Of a stretch of 64,000 nt of DNA, positions 9,232-18,660 are shown piece after piece; the first letter of the stretch is position 1; each line of letters begins with the position of its first letter. The notes below the pieces were generated by a model, which saw only the letters and a list, made by a program, of their open reading frames with translations, did no database searches and had not been told where the DNA came from. Source of the DNA: Saccharolobus caldissimus (GTDB taxonomy: Archaea; Thermoproteota; Thermoprotei_A; Sulfolobales; Sulfolobaceae). The stretch is taken from positions 770,001 to 834,000 of the forward strand of contig NZ_AP025226.1 of the NCBI RefSeq assembly GCF_020886315.1. Reading direction: 5' to 3'. Made by a program: the position numbers and the translations under genes.

Positions 9232-11034
9232 ATGTTAAAGAAATCAAGGTATATGTTTAGGGCTTTAGTCTTTTTATCCCTCCTACTTTTCGCTTTCATT
9301 ATAAACCATACTCCTATTCAGACTAAATTAGTTTACGACTTAGAGGAACAATTACAATCCTATCATGATGAAATAGGATTTAGGGGATATTTAAACCCGA
9401 ACAATACCGACTATTGGAGCTATTGGGCAGACGACGCTGGAAAAATATTAACTGCAGCAGCAATACTACACAACTATACAATAGCCCAAGAAGCGTTCGA
9501 TTTTATATACAAAATAAAAGCCTACGGATACGAAATGCCAGCAAGAATAGTACAATTCCATCTACATTATATTGGAGGAGGATTATTCGGAAATGAACTA
9601 TTAGGAATAGGAGGAAAACCACTAAAACTAGGGATAGATCTACACGGATTCAACTGCGTAACACAAATAATATCGGTAAATGGCGTCAAAAACTACGTAA
9701 ATAAAACACCAACAGAATACACATATAATGGAACAATAATAAAAATGATCAACAATCATTACATAATAAACGGAAAGGCAAACATAACATTTAACATAAC
9801 ACACATAGGAGAAATAACAATAAAAGCCTACTATCAAAACCTAACCTGCTTCATAATAAACAAAACATGGCAAGGAAAAATAAACGCCCTGTTAATAATA
9901 AACCCAATAGAAGGAGTAATAAACGATAAAGGAGGATTTATAGTAATAGGAAACATAACGCAGGTAAAATACGAAAACAACACACTACAAGTAAGCGGGG
10001 AAAATCTAAAAATATACATATTCGACATAACCTTCGACCCAGTAGAAGCAAACTACGTAGTATACGGATTATTAAAAGGACTATACCCAAATAATGCAGA
10101 CATATCAACACCAGTAAGCTTCGGTTTCATAATGCTAGGACTAACACTATACTACAAAGAAACACACAATAAAACAATACTAAACTTCGCAAGAGGGTTC
10201 CTAAACTTCTGGCTGCCAATAGTAGAAAAGGAAATAAAAGATAACAACTACTATGACAGATCACTCTCGACATTCTTTATAGGAGTAATACTTCTAGAAC
10301 CTAAAAACCAGACAATACTAAACCTAGCCAAAGAATATTTACCTGAAAAACCACACGTATTCGCACCAGAATGCATAGGACTAAACGCAGCATTTATAAA
10401 AACACTATGCCCAAAAAGTCAACTGATACAACAATACGCATATTATGAAAAAGAAACAAGCCTAAGTAAATATCACTCAGCATTCCACTTCGGAGAAGAC
10501 CTATTAGGATGGCTAATAGCAGGATACCCATATAACTCCACAATAGTCCTAACACTAGTGAACACAATCTTCAACGAAATAATACCATTCCAATACACGC
10601 AATCCTATGTATTCATAAACTCAGCAAACACAGAAGGAATACCAGCTGTAATGGAATCAATAGGACTATGGCAAGAAACACTAGAAAACAAAACGGGAAT
10701 ACTAATCAACAGATGGAATAACATAAACGTAGAGAAAATGTATTACGAAAACAACAGTCTACACATAATAGGAAAACCATTAGGGGATATAATCCTATTC
10801 GAATACTACGGAAACTATACAATAAACATAAAAAACGCAAGCATACTAGTCATAACACATGAGGGGGATATGACAAAACTGATACTAACAACAAACAGTA
10901 CAAGCGTAGAAATAACAATAAGCAAAGGGATTGTTAGGAATTCCCAGAATTTAATAGTTCTTTTAGTGATTTTAATTGTAATTACTATATTGATTTTGGT
11001 GATTATAGGCTATTATAGAAGAAATAATTTATAA
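9232..11034 (+). CDS. Large exported membrane-anchored protein, unknown
   Basis: The 600-residue protein has an N-terminal hydrophobic segment (about 10-25), a long Asn/Thr-rich external part with many N-glycosylation sequons, and a C-terminal membrane helix (LIVLLVILIVITILILVIIGYY) followed by RRNN, so it is probably a glycosylated surface protein held in the membrane. Parts with repeated hydrophobic helices and an ALTLYYKET-like pattern suggest an alpha/alpha-barrel glycan-active domain, but I cannot assign a family. Codons in about 9400-10920 end strongly in A or C, while both ends use T-rich codons like the neighbours. Its end overlaps the convergent gene by 22 bases. Confidence 0.75.
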   Translation: MLKKSRYMFRALVFLSLLLFAFIINHTPIQTKLVYDLEEQLQSYHDEIGFRGYLNPNNTDYWSYWADDAGKILTAAAILHNYTIAQEAFDFIYKIKAYGYEMPARIVQFHLHYIGGGLFGNELLGIGGKPLKLGIDLHGFNCVTQIISVNGVKNYVNKTPTEYTYNGTIIKMINNHYIINGKANITFNITHIGEITIKAYYQNLTCFIINKTWQGKINALLIINPIEGVINDKGGFIVIGNITQVKYENNTLQVSGENLKIYIFDITFDPVEANYVVYGLLKGLYPNNADISTPVSFGFIMLGLTLYYKETHNKTILNFARGFLNFWLPIVEKEIKDNNYYDRSLSTFFIGVILLEPKNQTILNLAKEYLPEKPHVFAPECIGLNAAFIKTLCPKSQLIQQYAYYEKETSLSKYHSAFHFGEDLLGWLIAGYPYNSTIVLTLVNTIFNEIIPFQYTQSYVFINSANTEGIPAVMESIGLWQETLENKTGILINRWNNINVEKMYYENNSLHIIGKPLGDIILFEYYGNYTINIKNASILVITHEGDMTKLILTTNSTSVEITISKGIVRNSQNLIVLLVILIVITILILVIIGYYRRNNL

Positions 11035-11708
11035 CGCTTAGGCTTTTTTTGAAAATATAGAGTAGTGTTATAATAACTTTTATATCCCTTTAATATTTCT
11101 ACTGTTGTTTCGATTGATTTCTTTTCCTCATCTGTTATGGGTTCTGTGTTCTTATAGTCATGTTTTTCTATGAATTTTGTTATGTTAGAGTATAACTTTG
11201 ATAACTTTAATTTCTGTATATCGATAAGTTTTTTAATATTTTCTTTATCTAGTTTTTCAATTATCATTCTAAGATGTCTATGGCATAATATTGAGCTACT
11301 TTGCGCATATTCCTTAATCTTCCCTTCTTTAAAACAATCTGTGTATAAATCTATATAGTATTCTTGGAATTTGTCTGTATATTCACATATAAAACATTCA
11401 ATTTTTTCTTCTTTATTTAGAATTTTTTCAAAATTATCTATATATTCTTTAAGAACACTTTCATATATTATTGCGGCTCCTAATCTGTCTCCCCTTTCTT
11501 CGGCTATGTCAACTAAGAGCCAAGCATGATATTTACATAAACCTAGGCTTTCTATAAATTTTTGCCTAATTGAAGGGTCTAGAACTAATTCATGTAGGAT
11601 GTTATCTATTGTCTTCCTTTCGAAATTATCAAGTAATCTACATATTGGACAACCATTTTGTTTTAATCCTTCATAAAATGATAGTAATAGTATACCCTCA
11701 CATGCCAT
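11013..11708 (-). CDS. Cys-rich DUF6062-like protein
   Basis: The 231-residue soluble protein has two copies of a Cys-x2-Cys plus Cys-x2-His pattern: CPICR (about 20-24) with CKYH (57-60), and CFIC (about 108-111) with CHRH (about 146-149). This suggests two bound metal ions or Fe-S centres. It resembles proteins annotated as DUF6062 and has no known function. It starts two bases after the preceding coiled-coil gene and is the last gene of the hydrogenase-like operon, so it may serve the complex, for instance in cluster assembly or electron transfer; that is inference. Confidence 0.65.
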   Translation of the reverse strand: MACEGILLLSFYEGLKQNGCPICRLLDNFERKTIDNILHELVLDPSIRQKFIESLGLCKYHAWLLVDIAEERGDRLGAAIIYESVLKEYIDNFEKILNKEEKIECFICEYTDKFQEYYIDLYTDCFKEGKIKEYAQSSSILCHRHLRMIIEKLDKENIKKLIDIQKLKLSKLYSNITKFIEKHDYKNTEPITDEEKKSIETTVEILKGYKSYYNTTLYFQKKPKRYKLFLL

Positions 11709-11710
11709 TT

Positions 11711-12070
11711 TTACTCTCCCTTCTTTACATATTTAGAAAACATTTTCTCAAATTCTTTATATAGTTCGCTCGCTAATTCTTTATCCTCTAATTTGCATGA
11801 TGCTATTAGTCCAGACAGTCTTATTGTCTCTATTTTAGCCTCTTCTAATAATTGGGATAACTTAAATATTAATGAGGCTTCTTTAGATGATAATTTCAGC
11901 AGTTCTTTCAGTAATTCTGTGCATTCTTCTTCGTACAAGTTATGGCTATCTGTTGGAGTTCGTAAATCTTTTCCAAATCTTCTTTCGTTTCTTCTATTTT
12001 CCTTCTCAGTTCTTCTATTTTCTTTTTCGTTTCTTCCATTTGTTTCTTTATTTCTTCTTCTTTTGAACAT
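11711..12070 (-). pseudogene. Coiled-coil protein, probable frameshift
   Basis: The open frame has an odd Arg/Asn/Glu-rich N-terminus (NEKENRRTEKENRRNERR) followed by a normal helical part (ECTELLKELLKLSSKEASLIFKLSQLLEEAK). In the neighbouring frame the same DNA (about 11940-12060) reads EEEIKKQMEETKKKIEELRRKIEETKEDLEKIYELQQIAI, a regular coiled coil. The likely original protein is that coiled coil joined to the C-terminal part, with an indel around 11935-11950. It sits 19 bases after the last HyfB-like piece and 2 bases before the Cys-rich gene, inside the operon. Function is unknown. Confidence 0.55.
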
Positions 12071-12089
12071 GGAATAGTCTCACCTCATA

Positions 12090-13848
12090 TCATATTATAA
12101 TTATTAATGAAATTATTATTAATACAATTATAATATACATAATATACCATGAGATTGAACTATTTATTAAAGCACGTCCGAATTTTTCTCCAAAGTCTCT
12201 AGCTCCTCTGGAAAATTTATAAATATATTCCCAAAATATGTCAATCCCATAACTAGGGAGATATATGTTTTCCTCTGTTTTTAGAATCTTCCTTAACATA
12301 AGCCTTATATTATTGGACATGGCGAATGCAGTATATTCCTCTTGATCGTTAACACCATTATTCCAAATCTTAACTCTTCTTATTTTAGGCTTTCCAAAAA
12401 CTAGATAAGTTACTAAAGAAAACATACTTATAAGAAGGGTAATGTATAGGGGGATATTGCACCAAAGATTTTATTACTGTATTCAGTTACAATAAGTAAA
12501 TTACCTAGTATACCTAATTGAGATAATGAAGTTTTATAGGGATATAGTAGATAAGGCAAAATATTGCCAAAAACCAATATTAATGTTCCAGAAATTAATA
12601 CCGGTATTACTAGCAATTTATCTATTTTCTTACGATCAACTCTAAAGAGTGATAAGTATGTAATATATTTAACTAATAAAGCTGTGGCGAAACCTTCTCC
12701 CATTGCCATTATAGACCCGATAACAATAAATATAATAGAAATCAAACTATGTAATACATATGAAATTATGAATAAGTTTTCTAGGGTTAACCACGCTGCT
12801 ATTCCTCCTAAATTCGATAAAAGACCAGACATTGAGGAGGTTAAGAGAATTAATCCTAAAACATAATACTTATCTCTTACTTTTTTAGAGAATGATATGG
12901 CTTGTGATTTCTGTACTCCAGTACTCATGAATAATCCACCTTTGGCTATCGAATGTGCAAATGAGTATATTATAATAGTATAAAATGCTATATTTTCTAT
13001 AGAAGTAATTCCTAGTTGTTTTGCAAACATAAAGAGACCTATTGAAACTAATATTGAGCCATTATTTTCTATTGTACTAAATGCTAATATCCCCTTCGTG
13101 TTCTCGTTTACATAAGCGTATAATGATCCAAAGAATACACTAAATGCACCTATGATAGATACAAGTAATGAAAATGCTATAGGTATGCTTTGAGTTAAAT
13201 CGGACATTTTCAGAATACCATATATTCCCATTAACGTCATGGTAGAGCTTAATACTGAAGAGAGGTTAGAGGGTGCCGTGCCATGAGCTATCGGTAACCA
13301 CTCTGATACCATAAATGGTGTTATTCCCATTTTTATTATGAACCCTAATGTGGCTAAAATTAGCGGTAATGGGGATATTAGCTGGGTAAACGATACAGTA
13401 TTGGTATTGGCTGAAGCTATTATAAAAGAGGCAAGCAGTAAAGCTGAACTCAGCTCTCCAAAAGCCATGAATATATATGCTGGACTAAATTCCTTTCTTG
13501 TGAGGCCAATTGCAACATAAGCTGGAATTGTCATTATCTCCCATCCTGATAAAAATTCAATATAATTACTAGATTCCAATATTATCACAATGCCTAGAAT
13601 TGTTATACCATATAAGGGGGATAACAATTTCCATAATTGTCATATTTTATAGAAAATATAGATGTCAAAATCCAAACTATTGTTGACATAGTAATAAATG
13701 GAGTATTTAACTCATAAGGGTATTTGTATAGGGAAAATATCAGAAGATATAGGGAAGCCAATACTATTGATAGATAACCTAGCTTTCTATTTAAAATTGA
13801 TATTACAGGAGGTATTAGAAATGGGGCTATTAAATATATTATGCTCAT
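12090..13848 (-). pseudogene. HyfB/NuoL-like proton-pump subunit, two frameshifts
   Basis: Three consecutive frames form one antiporter-like membrane subunit: 13603-13848 (N-terminal helices, ending ..FSIKYDNYG), 12428-13627 (LLSPLYGITILGIVIILESSNYIEFLSGWEIMTIPAYV.., the Mrp/Nuo core) and 12090-12425 (ISMFSLVTYLVFGKPK..WNNGVNDQEEYTAFAMSNNIR, the HyfB-like tail). The reading continues logically across both breaks if one base is added or removed near 13625 and near 12427. The family makes up the proton- or sodium-translocating arm of hydrogenase-4-like complexes. Its N-terminal piece overlaps the small-subunit gene by four bases. Either the gene is dead or the assembly has indel errors. Confidence 0.7.
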
Positions 13849-14456
13849 TTTTTCCCACCTTTCACCTTTATTAAGGCATCTAGTATTGTGTAAGGATTAG
13901 GCGGACAACCTGGAATTAAGACTGATGCTTCTAACGGTATAGCTTCTCCTAGAATTCCTCCAGATATTGCACACGTTCCTAATAACACTACTAGCTTTGG
14001 TTCTGGCATAGCGTTATATGCTTCTTTTATTACTTCTTTCATTTTCTCTGTTAGAGTGCCCATTACTATAATAGCGTCTGCATGTCTTGGTGTATTAGTA
14101 AAGAATATTCCAAATCTAGTCATATCATATTGCGGTGATGAAATTAATTTTATTTCCATATTGCATCCTCCACAAGAACCAGCGTCAATGGGATAAATAA
14201 AAAATGATTTCTTGAATAGTTTTTGTGTTCCTTTTATAATTGAAATTTCGTAATTTAAGTTTGGTTTATAGTTAGGATAACATCTCCTGCAGAATATGCA
14301 TCGTTCAGCTATCCATTTTCCATTTTCTATTGCTTTAGTTGGGCAATTAACTACTCCTTTCCCTTCTATTTCAGTGCTCCATTCAGCAATATCCTTAGGA
14401 GTCTTTTCTGTAAGAATCCCTTTTCTTACTCCCCGTAAAAACCACCAGTTTTTCAT
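13845..14456 (-). CDS. Hydrogenase-like small subunit (HyfI/NuoB-type)
   Basis: The 203-residue protein keeps the proximal [4Fe-4S] ligands of the NuoB/HyfI family: Cys95 and Cys98 (AGSCGGC), Cys162 (LGTC) and Cys184 (PGCPPNP). Its first 60 residues add four cysteines (Cys38, then CIFCRRC at 53-59), like one ferredoxin-type cluster, so this small subunit may have taken over the role of a separate NuoI/HyfH protein. It should sit on the cytoplasmic face next to the large subunit. Start and stop overlap with both neighbours by four bases, showing tight operon structure. Confidence 0.85.
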   Translation of the reverse strand: MKNWWFLRGVRKGILTEKTPKDIAEWSTEIEGKGVVNCPTKAIENGKWIAERCIFCRRCYPNYKPNLNYEISIIKGTQKLFKKSFFIYPIDAGSCGGCNMEIKLISSPQYDMTRFGIFFTNTPRHADAIIVMGTLTEKMKEVIKEAYNAMPEPKLVVLLGTCAISGGILGEAIPLEASVLIPGCPPNPYTILDALIKVKGGKK

Positions 14457-15631
14457 TCTAAATTCACCCCTATTTCACTTATCCAAATTCCAAAACTTTC
14501 CCAATTAAATTGAAAATCTGTAAAAATCGTTCCTTTTACACTTTTCATAAAAGATTTAAGATTAACATAAGATGGTGATAGAAGCTGAGCAGAGGTTACT
14601 CTTCCTTCCTTAATTTTTACGTAATATGCTAAATCACCTGAAGGGCTTTCAACTCTGGCTAATCCCTCTCCTTCATCGTTTATTGCTTTATATTCTTCTG
14701 TATTAGTATTGTCTTTTATAATATCAGTTAGCTCTATTAATATTTTTGAAGACTCTATAATTTCATAACCTCTTACTAGAAATCTTCCAAAGGCATCTGC
14801 ATCTTCTGCTTTAACTATTTTAAATCCAATTTCTTTATATGGAAGTATATTCAATTCTAACCTTGCGTCGTATTCTAATCCCGCAGCCCTAGCTGCGGGG
14901 CCTATGCTATCTCTATCTCTTAATATACCATTTTGTTGCAATCTATCAATAAATATTCTACTTTCTAAGAGTCCTTCGAATATTAATCTAAACTCCTTAA
15001 CTATGTCTAATATCTTAAATAATTTTTCAAAATTACAATTTACTTTATTAATATAGTTAACTCCAAAGAAATACCTATGCCCACATAGCTTTCCAATTAA
15101 TCTATTAGTTTCCTCTATTAAATAAAGTAAGTGAAATGTGGGAACAGATAAGGACGCAGCTTCTGTTAGTCTAGCAATTACAAATAAATGGTTTCTTATT
15201 CTCTCTAGTTCAAGTAGAGCTATTCTTTTCAATTGAGTTTGGTAATCTTGCTCTATATTCATTGCATCTTCTATGGCAAGCAAGAACGCAATTATATGTG
15301 AGGCGCTAAACGGAGCGTTTATTCTCTCTATTTTAAGTAGCGCATCTTCCCACGATAATCCAGTAACTTTTATTTTCCTAATTTTATAGGGGATGCTGTT
15401 TATATTTAGTATTCTTTCGCCATCTGTAGTTATATCAAATTTAATCGATTCTAATAACCCTCCGGCTGAAGGACCATATACAAATTTGAATGCCCCATAA
15501 TATTTAGCATCTGGGCTGAGGTTTGTCTCTTCACAACTCTCTTCCGTAATGACTTTATCATAAAGGCAATAATTCCCTATTTTTCCTATTTTTCTTCCCT
15601 CTCCCTTATCGGACCATTTATAATGTTTCAT
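14453..15631 (-). CDS. Hydrogenase-like large subunit without NiFe cysteines
   Basis: The 392-residue protein belongs to the NuoD/HyfG/EchE large-subunit fold (GPSAGGLLESIKFDITTDGE at 53-72; ELERIRNHLF at 141-150; RDSIGPAARAAG later). Where NiFe hydrogenases have RICGIC it has RINAPFSASH (103-112), and the C-terminus (ESFGIWISEIGVNLE) has no DPCxxC motif. It therefore cannot ligate a NiFe centre. Large subunits of this kind occur in complex I and in the energy-converting-hydrogenase-related (Ehr) complexes, whose substrate is unknown. There is no quinone-pocket evidence I can judge by eye. Confidence 0.85.
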   Translation of the reverse strand: MKHYKWSDKGEGRKIGKIGNYCLYDKVITEESCEETNLSPDAKYYGAFKFVYGPSAGGLLESIKFDITTDGERILNINSIPYKIRKIKVTGLSWEDALLKIERINAPFSASHIIAFLLAIEDAMNIEQDYQTQLKRIALLELERIRNHLFVIARLTEAASLSVPTFHLLYLIEETNRLIGKLCGHRYFFGVNYINKVNCNFEKLFKILDIVKEFRLIFEGLLESRIFIDRLQQNGILRDRDSIGPAARAAGLEYDARLELNILPYKEIGFKIVKAEDADAFGRFLVRGYEIIESSKILIELTDIIKDNTNTEEYKAINDEGEGLARVESPSGDLAYYVKIKEGRVTSAQLLSPSYVNLKSFMKSVKGTIFTDFQFNWESFGIWISEIGVNLE

Positions 15632-16971
15632 CCTATAACACCTAATATAATTAAAATTATTCCTATTCCTAATGAGATAATTGATGAAATAAGGGAGACA
15701 AGCGACATTAATTTTGGTTCCTTGAGTAATCTATTATATTTTGGTTTAGAAAAAATCATCTTACTTATGTTATAATTTATAGAAATAAAAATTAATGCTA
15801 AGAACATTATAATAAATGAAAATTCTATTATATATCCGTATTGAATTAGTGTTTTCAATATTAAAAACTCTCCTATAAATGTCCCAAATGGGGGTGCCCC
15901 AGTAACTGCCATTGACGATAAAAGCAGTGAGCTAGAAGTTATTCTCATTTTATATAATCCATTTATCTCGTCTATTTTCTTTTCATTAAACGTTTTAATT
16001 ATTATGCCAGAGGAGTAAAAAGCAGCCGCCTTACCAAATGCGTGTGCTAATAGGAGTATTATAGCCCCGAATACTTGGCCTGTTACCAACCCTATCAGTG
16101 CTAAGTTCATATTTTCTATAGTAGAATACGCGAACATTCTTTTTATGTGCCATTGTTTGAGCAATATTATAGACGCTGTAATAATTGACAAAGTAGGAAG
16201 CAGTACATATAGGTTAGTAAGAGGATAGATCTGGTAAATTCTATATAACACATACATTGCGACTGGCAAGAGTGAAGCTGAAAATAGGGCGCTTATCGGC
16301 GAAGGTGATTCACTATGTGCGTCTGGGAGCCATGTATACATTGGGAAAACCCCCACCTTCGTGCCGAACCCGATTAGAGCCAATGCTACTGCTAGCCTTA
16401 TTATCAAATTGTCTTTAGGTTGCGAGCTAAGAATTGAAGTGACTGTTAGTATGTGATATTCATAATAAATCAATATTACTGAGAATAATGCTATAGTAAC
16501 CCCAGCAGATACTATAATTATATATCTCCATGCTGCTTCTAATGATATTTCTGAATACTCAGTAGTTATTAAAAGTGCCGAGGTAACAGTAGTAAGCTCA
16601 ACTCCTACCCACATAAGACCGTAATTGTTTATTACCGTGGAAAACATCATTGAAGCTACAAAGAAATTCAATAGGATATAATATAATTTTTCACTTACGA
16701 TACCTCTACTCTCCTCGACTTCTATATATTTCAGTGAATATAACACAGATAACAAATATATTGAGCACACAATGAACAAGAAATATATTGTTACCTTATC
16801 TATGAAAAAGATGTTTTCAACGGGGATTTTAAAGTAGAGCAGCAGCGATATTATGAGATCTAAGGACGAGGATGCCAGAGAGAGTGCCTTAAGTAACCTA
16901 ATATTAAAGGAACCAATGTTCACAATAATTGGGCTTGACAATAAGAGGAGCTCTAGGAACATTTCCCTCAT
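15628..16971 (-). CDS. HyfF/NuoN-like membrane antiporter subunit
   Basis: The 447-residue protein has about 13-14 hydrophobic helices and the Mrp/NuoLMN signature (NNYGLMWVGVELTTVTSALL; VGVFPMYTWLPDAHSESPSPISALFSASLLP), with the lysine- and histidine-containing helices of the proton channel (LLKQWHIKRMFAYSTIENMNLALIG). It forms part of the ion-translocating arm of the hydrogenase-like complex. It overlaps the large-subunit gene and the HyfE-like gene by four bases each. In 14-subunit-type complexes it corresponds to HyfF of formate hydrogenlyase-2-like systems. Confidence 0.87.
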   Translation of the reverse strand: MREMFLELLLLSSPIIVNIGSFNIRLLKALSLASSSLDLIISLLLYFKIPVENIFFIDKVTIYFLFIVCSIYLLSVLYSLKYIEVEESRGIVSEKLYYILLNFFVASMMFSTVINNYGLMWVGVELTTVTSALLITTEYSEISLEAAWRYIIIVSAGVTIALFSVILIYYEYHILTVTSILSSQPKDNLIIRLAVALALIGFGTKVGVFPMYTWLPDAHSESPSPISALFSASLLPVAMYVLYRIYQIYPLTNLYVLLPTLSIITASIILLKQWHIKRMFAYSTIENMNLALIGLVTGQVFGAIILLLAHAFGKAAAFYSSGIIIKTFNEKKIDEINGLYKMRITSSSLLLSSMAVTGAPPFGTFIGEFLILKTLIQYGYIIEFSFIIMFLALIFISINYNISKMIFSKPKYNRLLKEPKLMSLVSLISSIISLGIGIILIILGVIG

Positions 16972-17606
16972 CCCCTCAGCTCTTCCAATTTACTATGCTC
17001 TAACTTTTCTAAGGTTAACAAAGAGGTTATTATGACCAGACCTAAGACGTCCAAGAAAATGCTTACCTCTATTAAAAACGGTATAGGTATAATTAAAATA
17101 CCAAACAGTACGATGGAGTTCTCTTCTTCAATGAATCCGATAATTTGCGCTATCGTACTTCTTCTTGAAACAATCAAGAAAAGACCTTGGAAAAACAGCA
17201 TGAAAGAGAAGATTATTAACGTCGTAGTTCCCGCTTCAGTTGTTATGCCTATATTTCCTAAAACAAAGTAATAAATTATAAACACTGCAAGGAAGAAGAA
17301 CGCTAGGTTTACAATTAATTCCGACGCTACTCCCCACGTGTTTTCTCTAATTCCAGGTTTAGCTTTCAAACCTCTGATCAAGAAAAACGTGATGAGGAAT
17401 GATCTCAGAATAATTATTGTACTACCTAGAATTATATAGTCAATTAGTTTTAACGCGAAACCTAAATAAAACGTAAGGATAGATATTAACGCAGACTGTA
17501 TTGCCTGAGCGTAAATAATAGGCTTAAAATATGCTTGACCTTGAATATATAATGCAGATATTATAATTGATGCAGATATTAACTCTAACAACTGCGTGTT
17601 GATCAC
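16968..17606 (-). CDS. HyfE-like membrane subunit
   Basis: A 212-residue membrane protein with about six helices (e.g. FYLGFALKLIDYIILGSTIIILRSFLITFFLIRGLK), matching the HyfE subunit of hydrogenase-4-like operons by length, order and the conserved acidic residue in EEENSIVLFGI (about residue 160). HyfE-type proteins combine NuoK-like features and complete the membrane arm. It lies between HyfC and HyfF, overlapping HyfF by four bases. Confidence 0.78.
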   Translation of the reverse strand: MINTQLLELISASIIISALYIQGQAYFKPIIYAQAIQSALISILTFYLGFALKLIDYIILGSTIIILRSFLITFFLIRGLKAKPGIRENTWGVASELIVNLAFFFLAVFIIYYFVLGNIGITTEAGTTTLIIFSFMLFFQGLFLIVSRRSTIAQIIGFIEEENSIVLFGILIIPIPFLIEVSIFLDVLGLVIITSLLTLEKLEHSKLEELRG

Positions 17607-17612
17607 ACTTCA

Positions 17613-18660
17613 TCACCTTGTTAAAATTACTATAATTATAGAAAGAATGGAAAGAAGAAAAGACACTGCCAAGAAGTCCTGCACTTTAAAGAGCCTCAAC
17701 TTAGCTAATGTAGTATTTATTATTACAGATATTGAAATTAGAAAAATCCACTTTAAGAACATTATAAAGATATCAAGTAAAGCTCCTAAAGGACCAGTTT
17801 GCAATAACCAGGGAAAAAGGAATACATTAAGAAGTACGGAACCTAATAGATACTGTTTAATATATGAACTCCACTTTAATATACCTAAAAGCTTACCACT
17901 ATATTCATAAAGTAAAGCGTCATCTATCATGCCCATTTCACTTAATCCCGAACTTTCTATGGGTAGTTTCCCAGTTTCAAATAGCCACAACATAAAAAAA
18001 TGATATTGTTATAAAGAGGTGATCCAATTGAAGATAATGTGATATATCTTGTGAGACGTATTTTAATGTAATGTATGGGTTATTTGTACCCGTTATTAAA
18101 GCTACTCCAAAAAATACCGTTATAAGTGTAGCTTCTGATAGAAAGGCGAAAGATAGAACACGACTTACTCCTAGTGCAACAAAATTACTTCCGCTTTCAA
18201 CGGAGCCTATTAGTTTTAGGAAAGAGGCCAAGGAAAACAATAAAGCCCCTCCTAAGAAATCCACAGTAGGAGTAAGATAAATTGGACTTGGATATACTAC
18301 TGGGATTACAAATGAAATTAGTAAATAGATTCCAAAAATTACATAAGGTGAGTAAATGAATAAAAATGAAGAATTCTCAGTTACTACTACCTCTTTTTTT
18401 ATAAGTTTAAATATGTCATAATAAGGTTGAAGAACACTAGGACCACGTCTTCCTTCTACAAAAGCCTTAAATTTTTCATAAATTCCTTGATATAAAGGAG
18501 AAATTAAAATTACTGTAAATACCTGGATTATAGTTTCTATTATTAATGCCTCATCTGACGCCATGCCTCCCACCTTAGAGAGGTAGGCGTCATCAGCCTC
18601 TATCATAATATCAAGAGGCGGTTTGGGGAAACCCCAGGGGGACGCCATCCCCCGCCTCAT
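17613..18660 (-). pseudogene. HyfC/NuoH-like membrane subunit, frameshift at T7
   Basis: Two overlapping frames form one NuoH/HyfC-type subunit, the membrane anchor contacting the hydrophilic arm (IYEKFKAFVEGRRGPSVLQPYYDIFKLIKKE; later FETGKLPIESSGLSEMGMIDDALLYEYSG). The first frame ends ..ITISFFYVVAI at a run of seven T (coding strand, about 17995-18001); dropping one T gives ITISFFMLWLFETGKLPIES, the expected sequence. Options are a sequencing or assembly slip, an inactivating mutation, or transcriptional slippage. The N-terminal 35 residues before IIETIIQVFTVIL are unusual and come from a GC-rich palindromic DNA stretch, so the true start may be internal. This is the first gene of the operon; the TATA box is GATATAAAAG about 30 bases upstream. 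Confidence 0.75.
18552..18656. repeat. GC-rich nested inverted repeats
   Basis: In a GC-poor region, AGGCGG..CGCCT arms (about 18613-18657) enclose two hairpins: GGGGAAACCCC, and GGGGG-ACGCCAT-CCCCC. A second imperfect inverted pair (GACGCCATGCCTCCCACC against GGTAGGCGTC) lies at about 18558-18600. The block encodes the unusual first 35 residues of the HyfC-like frame. It could be a structured RNA leader or the end of an IS200/IS605-like or MITE-like element; neither is proven. Confidence 0.5.

Noticed and set aside
14453-15631. Calling the large subunit an active NiFe hydrogenase
   Set aside because: Both CxxC motifs needed to bind the NiFe centre are missing.
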